The notes below the pieces were generated by a model that saw only the letters and a list, made by a program, of their open reading frames with translations, searched no databases and was not told the DNA's origin. Below are positions 23,050 to 28,611 of a stretch of 30,750 nt of DNA, in pieces; the stretch's first letter is position 1; each line of letters starts with the position of its first letter. Source of the DNA: Oscillospiraceae bacterium (lineage in GTDB: Bacteria; Bacillota; Clostridia; Oscillospirales; Acutalibacteraceae); NCBI GenBank assembly GCA_902761265.1, contig CACWJV010000044.1, positions 1 to 30,750 on the forward strand, given 5' to 3'. The translations under genes were made by a program, and so were the position numbers.

Positions 23050-24114
23050 TTAAAATGGCAGATCGCCGCCGAACAAGTCTTTCTGCCATTTCTCGTTTGC
23101 CGCATCGGCCGCCGGCATTGACCAGTACCAAACAAAGCCGTCTTTTTCTGACAAAACGCCGGCATTTCTTTTGGCTTTTTTGACGGTTGATTTTTTGAAT
23201 CCGGCGGCTTCCAGCTTCATTTCACAGTCATTCGCAAGCATTCTTCCGTCCTTCAGCATGCTTCGAATAAAGTCTGTTGCGGCGTCCAGTTTTTCGCACG
23301 GCCTACCTTGTTTCGGCACCAATGCGGATAGTGCCTGCTCCGCCGTCAGGTTAAGTTCATCGAGAAAATCAACGCCGTTTTCTTTCACCTCAAAGAGAAT
23401 CGCAGAGCCGGTCGGCGCGAGATTTGACTTCACCTGAACCATCACTCTTTCGCTCGAGTTTTCTTGATTTTTCGTTCGTGCAATCGCCAAAATACTTCGT
23501 ACCGATTCGGCAATATCGATCGAACCGGAGGTGCGATAAAGCGGCGAAGTTTCCCGAGATTTGTTCATATGTGCTATGATCACAACCGCGCAGCCGGTGT
23601 CTCTTGCAACGGTAATCAGATGGTTGAATGCTGCTCTTGTTTCGTTCGCAGCGTTCAAAGAACAACTGTCTCCGATATAAGAACTGAGCGGATCGAGGAT
23701 CAAAAGACCGGCTTTGTATTTTTCAATAGCTTCTCTGATTCGGTTGTCGCCAAAGGTCAGATTCTTTTTCTTTTCGCTGATAAAAATCAGTCGGTCCCGG
23801 TCTCCGGCAGAAGCAGTAAACCGAGGCACAACAGTGTCGTCCGCGTCGTCTTCTGTCGTCTGATAGATGATGGTCATCGGTTCGTGCGCTTCACTTTCAT
23901 CCGTAAACGGCAGTGGTTTTCCCCGCGACAAGGTTGCGGAAAGCGCGAGCATCAGTTTGCTTTTTCCGTCGCCCGGATCGCCCTGAAGCAGTGTCACTTT
24001 GCCGAAAGGAATATACGGATACCAAAGCCATTTTATTTCCTTCGGCGTGATTTCACTTGCCCGGATGACTTCAAGTTCGACGTCAGAAAGAGGGTTGGTT
24101 TGATTGCTGTTCAT
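23050..24114 (-). CDS. RepA-like AAA+ ATPase (plasmid-type replicative helicase family)
   Basis: A 354-aa RecA-fold ATPase resembling hexameric RepA helicases of plasmids and clostridial mobile elements. The start is ATG 24114, with AGGAG about 11 nt upstream. Walker A is GDPGDGKS at 45-52, Walker B is GLLILDPLSSYIG, and the sensor/arginine section is VVIIAHMNKSRETSPLYRTSGS. The C-terminus holds a winged-helix-like section (CEMKLEAAGFKKSTVKKAKR). It probably unwinds element DNA for replication or transfer. Its start overlaps the end of the small Cys-rich gene by 32 nt, so both are on one transcript with mob and parB downstream. Confidence 0.88.
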   Translation of the reverse strand: MNSNQTNPLSDVELEVIRASEITPKEIKWLWYPYIPFGKVTLLQGDPGDGKSKLMLALSATLSRGKPLPFTDESEAHEPMTIIYQTTEDDADDTVVPRFTASAGDRDRLIFISEKKKNLTFGDNRIREAIEKYKAGLLILDPLSSYIGDSCSLNAANETRAAFNHLITVARDTGCAVVIIAHMNKSRETSPLYRTSGSIDIAESVRSILAIARTKNQENSSERVMVQVKSNLAPTGSAILFEVKENGVDFLDELNLTAEQALSALVPKQGRPCEKLDAATDFIRSMLKDGRMLANDCEMKLEAAGFKKSTVKKAKRNAGVLSEKDGFVWYWSMPAADAANEKWQKDLFGGDLPF

Positions 24115-24286
24115 ATTGGTTCACACTCCTTTTTGAAATATAATTTGGGCATTCGATGACAATAGCACGGAAGCTCTGTTTGCATTTCCGTTTGCATTGT
24201 CTGCAGAGTACGTTATACGATTTTCTGCCTCGCTCATTCAGAAAGATTGCCCATTCTTTCTTGAGGTATTTCGGCATTCTCGGCAT
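24083..24286 (-). CDS. Small Cys-rich (zinc-finger-like) protein
   Basis: A 67-aa protein (MPRMPKYLKKEWAIFLNERG...). The ATG at 24286 is set by a near-perfect AGGGAGGTGATC immediately upstream, which rules out the longer reading to 24463. CRQCKRKC plus a later Cys may bind zinc; the rest is basic, suggesting nucleic-acid binding. It is the first gene of the leftward mobilisation operon and overlaps the ATPase start. Function unknown. Confidence 0.7.
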   Translation of the reverse strand: MPRMPKYLKKEWAIFLNERGRKSYNVLCRQCKRKCKQSFRAIVIECPNYISKRSVNQYEQQSNQPSF

Positions 24287-24608
24287 TCGATCACCTCCCT
24301 TTTTCCGTTCGTCTGCTGCCGACAGCCGAACCCGTTTTCTCCGGAACGCAGAAACGCCGGAACTCGTACCCAACTGTTGGTTTTCGGGGCGATTTCTGGC
24401 GTTTTTATTCGCTGTGAGGCACCGCTCAAGGATAAGCGATAGTATCCCTTTTCTTGCCTTCACATCAGAATTGCTGCATTTCGGGTATAAAAAAGAAACC
24501 GGATCTCTTTACGGAACCGATTTCCATGTAATACTATAATAATACGTCTCAGCCCGGCGCGGCGAATGCTTCCATGGATGCGCCGACTTTATGACTTCTT
24601 GATCACTT

Positions 24609-24635
24609 GCCGGAGATAAAATCCGGCTTTTTTTT
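24609..24635 (+). terminator. Intrinsic terminator with no upstream gene
   Basis: GCCGGA/TCCGGC stem with a 7-nt loop and eight Ts. No plus-strand gene precedes it in the element, so it may end a small RNA or an antisense leader transcript beginning near 24545. Confidence 0.8.
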
Positions 24636-24688
24636 ATCAGCCTCCTACTTTATCTATAGTCGAAAATTTGGTTTTTACCGACGACTGC

Positions 24689-24732
24689 GTGACAGACGAT
24701 TTTGAAGGAGTGTGACAAAAACGATTTCACAC
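24689..24732. repeat. Short direct repeat and inverted repeat (possible operator or iteron)
   Basis: GTGACA followed by ACGATTT occurs at 24689-24702 and, with two more As, at 24712-24727, a period of 23. The second copy is embedded in the inverted repeat GTGTGA (24710-24715)/TCACAC (24727-24732). It lies 62-106 bp before tnpV and fits a protein-binding site. Confidence 0.45.
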
Positions 24733-24794
24733 ATTCGACGAATTTCTGACTCTGTGATAGGATGGAATCACCAAAGAAAACGGAGGTATGTTAT

Positions 24795-25220
24795 ATGGAA
24801 AAATTTATCATTGATGAGTGCACCGGGTGGGAATATGAATTGAAAGGCGACTACTATTATCCGACCGGCAGAGTCAGGAAAAACGGCGTAATGGTGCCGG
24901 AAGAAATGCCGGAAACTGATCCGGCGGAGGAGAAAAAACAGTCAATCGGTATTTGGGGAGAACGGCATTTACAGTACATCAAGCAATATAAAAAATCTAT
25001 GTATTTCGAACTGTATATTTCTGGCAAGTTGAACGCGTATCTTGTAAATGTCAACGTACAGGCAACGGATTTATTGCTTCGGCTGGAAAACGATATGGCA
25101 GAGCAGGAGGGTGTGACGGAACAGATCAAAGCTGAAGATCCAATGCGCTGGGTTGGGTTGATGAATAACATACGAAACAGGGCAATGGAAATTGTGAACA
25201 GCGAATTGATATTTGCATAG
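24795..25220 (+). CDS. tnpV: Transposon-encoded protein TnpV
   Basis: A 141-aa TnpV-type protein found on clostridial mobilizable transposons; its function is unknown. I choose ATG 24795 (MEKFIIDECTGWEYELKG) because CGGAGG is about 9 nt upstream; the reading can be extended to 24762 without a ribosome-binding site. The C-terminal half has the TnpV pattern: YISGKLNAYLVNVNVQATDL, then ENDMAEQEGVTEQIKAEDP and NNIRNRAMEIVNSEL. It ends with TAG and is followed by a terminator. It stands alone between the mobilisation and defence blocks. Confidence 0.85.
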   Translation: MEKFIIDECTGWEYELKGDYYYPTGRVRKNGVMVPEEMPETDPAEEKKQSIGIWGERHLQYIKQYKKSMYFELYISGKLNAYLVNVNVQATDLLLRLENDMAEQEGVTEQIKAEDPMRWVGLMNNIRNRAMEIVNSELIFA

Positions 25221-25232
25221 AACAATTTGTCA

Positions 25233-25258
25233 AAGCGGAGCCAAGCGCTTCGCTTTTT
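25233..25258 (+). terminator. Intrinsic terminator after tnpV
   Basis: A 9-bp stem AAGCGGAGC/GCTTCGCTT (one G-T pair) with loop CAAGC and five Ts, 13 nt after the tnpV stop. Confidence 0.8.
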
Positions 25259-25298
25259 AGCTTATAAAAACATCACTACATATAAAAACACAAAACAC

Positions 25299-25327
25299 TT
25301 GATATTTAGAAGAAAATAATATATACT
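25299..25327 (+). promoter_or_regulatory. Promoter of the DUF6088-RhuM-type III operon
   Basis: TTGATA (25299-25304) and TATACT (25322-25327) with a 17-nt spacer, in an AT-rich stretch and 19 nt before the first ATG. There is no other good promoter within the operon, so it may drive all four genes. Confidence 0.75.
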
Positions 25328-25346
25328 ATTTTCTGCGAGGTGCATT

Positions 25347-25952
25347 ATGAGCAGACCAAACTATTTACAAGTAACCAAAAAAAGAATTGAAGCCGCCCAA
25401 ATCGGCTCTGTTTTTGTTGCGGCAGATTTTGCTGACATCGCAGAAACAAAGAAAATTAGCGATTGCCTGAACCGGTTGGAAAATGAAAAAACTATTCGTC
25501 GTGTGATGTTCGGCGTGTATTATAAACCGGAATACAGCAAATTGCTAAATGAAATCATTGCTCCTGCGCCTGATGCAGTTGCACATGCGCTTGCACGCAA
25601 TTTCGGTTGGACCATCGTTCCCTGCGGCGATACAGCGTTATATTTTCTTGGCCTTTCTACACAAGTCTCTGCGCAATGGTCTTACGTCAGCGACGGAGCA
25701 TATAAAGAGTATTTCTTTTATGATACAACCCTAAAATTCAAACGCACCACAAACAAAGAGATTTCAAAGCTTTCTCCAAAAACGGCGTTGGTGATTCAGG
25801 CGCTGAAAGCGCTTGGCAAAGAAAACATCACCGATGAAACGATCGAAAAAATCCAATCTCATACAACCGCTGTCGAGCGCAGGGCGATGCTGAAAGAAGC
25901 GCAATATGCAACAGCTTGGATCTATGAAGTCATCAAACGAATCTGCAGATGA
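25347..25952 (+). CDS. DUF6088-family protein (AbiEi-like regulator)
   Basis: A 201-aa cytoplasmic protein starting at ATG 25347 with GAGGTG upstream. It resembles DUF6088, a family related to AbiEi antitoxins and transcriptional autoregulators: an N-terminal winged-helix section (VFVAADFADIAETKKISDCLNRLE then RRVMFGVYYKPE), a middle part (HALARNFGWTIVPCGDTAL) and the C-terminal ERRAMLKEAQYATAWIYEVI. In AbiE systems the partner toxin AbiEii, a nucleotidyltransferase, follows; here the next gene is RhuM. It therefore probably regulates the whole operon or acts as a partner of RhuM. That link is inference. Confidence 0.75.
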   Translation: MSRPNYLQVTKKRIEAAQIGSVFVAADFADIAETKKISDCLNRLENEKTIRRVMFGVYYKPEYSKLLNEIIAPAPDAVAHALARNFGWTIVPCGDTALYFLGLSTQVSAQWSYVSDGAYKEYFFYDTTLKFKRTTNKEISKLSPKTALVIQALKALGKENITDETIEKIQSHTTAVERRAMLKEAQYATAWIYEVIKRICR

Positions 25953-25974
25953 AAAAGTGTGGAGGAAATAAAAC

Positions 25975-26958
25975 ATGAGCGAAATGATGATCTTTCAAAC
26001 CGAAGACCGGGAAGTGTCTATTGATGTGCGTTTCGATACGGCCGCAGAAACAGTCTGGCTGACCGCAAATCAAATGGCAGAGCTTTTCGACAGAGATGAA
26101 AAAACAATTCGAAAACATATAAATCATATTTTTGAGGAAGGGGAACTCGTTCTTGAGAACAACACGCAAAAAATGCGTGTTGATGGTGTAAAACAACCCG
26201 TTTCATTTTATAACCTTGACGTTATCATTTCGGTTGGTTACCGCGTGAAATCTTTGCGTGGTACGCAATTCCGCCAATGGGCAACCAAACGTCTGAACGA
26301 ATATATCCGTAAGGGCTTCACCATAGACGATGATCGGCTGAAACAGCTTGGCGGCGGGGGATACTTCAAGGAACTGCTGGAACGCATCCGCGATATCCGG
26401 TCATCGGAAAAAGTGATCTATCGACAGGTTCTTGATATTTACGCCACCAGTATTGACTATGATCCCCGTGCAGAGATTTCTATTGATTTTTTCCGGAAGG
26501 TGCAAAACAAGATCCATTACGCCGTACATGGCGAAACAGCCGCTGAAGTCATTTTTCACCGTGCCGATGCGGAAAAGGAATTTATGGGACTGAAAACCTT
26601 CCGCGGGGATCGGCCGCATCTTGCAGACACGGAAATTGCCAAAAACTATCTTGACGAAAAAGAGCTGCGCGCCATGGGACAGATTGTTTCAGGGTATCTG
26701 GATTTTGCCGAACGGCAGGCCGAGCGGGAGATTCCGATGACCATGCAGGACTGGGCAGCGCATTTGGACGGAATTCTGACCGCCACAGGTGAAAAGCTGC
26801 TGCTCGGTGCGGGCAGCGTTTCTCACGCGCAGGCAATCGAAAAAGCACACACCGAATACAAAAAATATCAGCAGCGCACCTTGAGCGCGGTGGAGCAGGA
26901 TTATCTGGATGCGATCCGGCTGCTCGACAAACGTGTTGAACAGGACGGAGAAGTATAA
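25975..26958 (+). CDS. rhuM: RhuM-family protein
   Basis: A 327-aa RhuM-family protein. The ATG at 25975 has GGAGG 9 nt upstream and follows DUF6088 by 22 nt. N-terminal residues about 24-48 (VWLTANQMAELFDRDEKTIRKHI) form a DNA-binding helix-turn-helix, followed by VDGVKQPVSFYNLDVIISVGYRVKS and GTQFRQWATKRLNEYI, typical of RhuM. The C-terminal half (SSEKVIYRQVLDIYATSIDY; VQNKIHYAVHGETAAEVI) resembles Fic/Doc-related or death-on-curing-like C-terminal parts of the family, but no clear Fic HPFxxGN motif is present. RhuM was named from Salmonella and often sits in restriction or defence operons; its activity is not established. Confidence 0.85.
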   Translation: MSEMMIFQTEDREVSIDVRFDTAAETVWLTANQMAELFDRDEKTIRKHINHIFEEGELVLENNTQKMRVDGVKQPVSFYNLDVIISVGYRVKSLRGTQFRQWATKRLNEYIRKGFTIDDDRLKQLGGGGYFKELLERIRDIRSSEKVIYRQVLDIYATSIDYDPRAEISIDFFRKVQNKIHYAVHGETAAEVIFHRADAEKEFMGLKTFRGDRPHLADTEIAKNYLDEKELRAMGQIVSGYLDFAERQAEREIPMTMQDWAAHLDGILTATGEKLLLGAGSVSHAQAIEKAHTEYKKYQQRTLSAVEQDYLDAIRLLDKRVEQDGEV

Positions 26959-27013
26959 ATAAAACATTTTTCGTGCTTCCTCATCAGTGAAATTGAGATA
27001 GGAGAAAAAAGTT

Positions 27014-27208
27014 ATGGCGAATAAACTTGAATTGACATGGTATGGGAAGGAACAGCCCATCGTCGTGGAACCGCGCCTTTTGATAGAAAATACAGCTTTG
27101 TCCAACTGCGCCAATGATCCGGACACGGAAAACATGTTGATCCATGGTGACAACCTATTTTCGAATACTATGATGACAATCTTGAACATAGTATCTGGCT
27201 CGGATTAA
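27014..27208 (+). CDS. mod: Type III DNA methyltransferase (Mod), N-terminal fragment
   Basis: Starts ATG 27014, with AGGAG upstream and 55 nt after rhuM. It reads MANKLELTWYGKEQPIVVEP to MLIHGDNLF, the typical N-terminus of type III Mod subunits, and then shifts frame and ends at TAA in 27208. In intact homologues about 28 residues follow HGDNL, including the catalytic DPPF motif (motif IV); here they are missing at 27157-27160. The rest of the gene continues in another frame. Confidence 0.85.
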   Translation: MANKLELTWYGKEQPIVVEPRLLIENTALSNCANDPDTENMLIHGDNLFSNTMMTILNIVSGSD

Positions 27209-28611
27209 TGCATTCACGTCTCACACTTTTAAGGAATATTCTTTCTGATGATGGCTTTTTTTGCTGCCAGATAGATGATTCCGAAGGGCACTATTTGAAA
27301 ACCATTCTTGATGAGATATTTGGGAGATCAAACTATTTGACAACGATATATGTTCGCGTCCGGTATCCCGAAAAGACCCTTAAACAAGACATGGCTTTTC
27401 ACAAGGAAATTGAACAAGTTCATATTTATAGAAAAACACCTTTGGCTAAACCTATTATGGACACTGTAGAAGACGGATATGATAAGTTCAAATACAGAAT
27501 CGATGTTAAAAGTGAACCATCTAAGGTGATCGAACTTGGCGGCAAAAAATTGGAGGTTTATTCTAAAGATTCATATCAGATAATGGAAGAAGAAGGCTCG
27601 GAGTATGGTCTTAAGGAGATTTGGGCTTCGGGGACTATACTGGACGGAAATTCTTCAGGTAGATTCTTCCGCGATTATTTAACTGGAAGATATGAAGAAG
27701 ATGGATATGGCGTTCTATATAAAGTCTATGGCATCGGTGATGACCGCTACGATTACCGTTTTTTTACCGGTCCTAATAGGGTTGGGGCGACAAAAGGTAA
27801 ATACTATCAAGGCGTACCTGTAGATAAAATTGAAAGTGGCAAAATGACAAAAGAAGTGCCAATCAACGGATTTCTCGACTTGGCTGCCAATTTTGGGAAT
27901 TGTCGTCAAGAAGGTGGTTCAGAGTTTAGAGGCGGCAAAAAGCCTGAAATCCTTATAAAATACCTTTTATCCCATTTTTCTATGCCCGGCGATGTTGTGT
28001 TGGATAGTTTCCTCGGATCAGGAACAACAGCAGCAGTGGCACATAAGATGGGAAGAAAATACATAGGTGTCGAAATGGGGGATCACGCATATAGTTTGTG
28101 TCAACCTCGTCTAAACAGGGTGATTGATGGTGATAAAACCGGCATTTCAACCTCTGTGAACTGGCAAGGCGGCGGTGGATACCGCTTCTATGAGTTGGCT
28201 CCATCCCTCATTAACGAAGATCCGTTTGGTGAATATGTGATCAACGCTGATTATGACGCGGATATGCTCGCTGCGGCTGTGGCTCTGCATGAAGGTTTCA
28301 CCTATCAGCCGGACAACGGCCTGTTTTGGAAACAGTCTGTGGGTAACGAGAACAGCTATCTGTTTGTCACTACGCGACACCTGAACAGTCCGTTCCTTGA
28401 TTCCATCCGAAATACTATGGAGGACGGAGAATATCTGATCATTGCCTGCCGGTCCTATGACAAAGGGCTCGAAAAGGCATACGGCAATATCACGATCAAA
28501 AAAATTCCGCAAATGCTGCTTGACCGTTGTGAATTCGGAAAAACAGATTATAATCTGAATATCGTTCATCCGCCGGTCTATGAAGATGAGGAGGAAGCAT
28601 TTGATGATTAA
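27160..28611 (+). CDS. mod: Type III DNA methyltransferase (Mod), main part
   Basis: Reads FEYYDDNLEHSIWLGLMHSR from 27160 in the shifted frame; an ATG at 27208 gives a 467-aa open frame but has no good ribosome-binding site. It contains LLSDDGFF-type ILSDDGFFCCQIDDSEGHYL, a target-recognition region, and the SAM-binding motif I as VLDSFLGSGTTAAVAHKMG followed by KYIGVEMGDH. This order, DPPF first and FxGxG later, is the beta class. The N-terminal DPPF is lost, so the product should be unable to methylate. In type III systems Mod also supplies DNA recognition for Res. It ends in an 8-nt overlap with res. Confidence 0.88.
   Translation, partial: FEYYDDNLEHSIWLGLMHSRLTLLRNILSDDGFFCCQIDDSEGHYLKTILDEIFGRSNYLTTIYVRVRYPEKTLKQDMAFHKEIEQVHIYRKTPLAKPIMDTVEDGYDKFKYRIDVKSEPSKVIELGGKKLEVYSKDSYQIMEEEGSEYGLKEIWASGTILDGNSSGRFFRDYLTGRYEEDGYGVLYKVYGIGDDRYDYRFFTGPNRVGATKGKYYQGVPVDKIESGKMTKEVPINGFLDLAANFGNCRQEGGSEFRGGKKPEILIKYLLSHFSMPGDVVLDSFLGSGTTAAVAHKMGRKYIGVEMGDHAYSLCQPRLNRVIDGDKTGISTSVNWQGGGGYRFYELAPSLINEDPFGEYVINADYDADMLAAAVALHEGFTYQPDNGLFWKQSVGNENSYLFVTTRHLNSPFLDSIRNTMEDGEYLIIACRSYDKGLEKAYGNITIKKIPQMLLDRCEFGKTDYNLNIVHPPVYEDEEEAFDD

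Larger units (their letters stand above)
24287..24794. other. 508-bp non-coding regulatory region between the divergent mobilisation and cargo blocks
   Basis: No convincing gene. It should hold the promoter of the leftward operon and that of tnpV, but no strong -35/-10 pair is clear. It contains a TATAAT at 24535-24540 (plus), a GC-rich inverted repeat CGGCGC/GCGCCG (24555-24560/24580-24585), a strong plus-strand terminator (24609-24635) and short direct and inverted repeats (24689-24732). Overlapping open frames in 24156-24539 look like shadows. Confidence 0.6.

Noticed and set aside
24156..24539. Overlapping plus- and minus-strand frames upstream of the Cys-rich gene
   Set aside because: No ribosome-binding sites, no recognisable family and low-complexity composition; the strong RBS at 24286 defines the real start.
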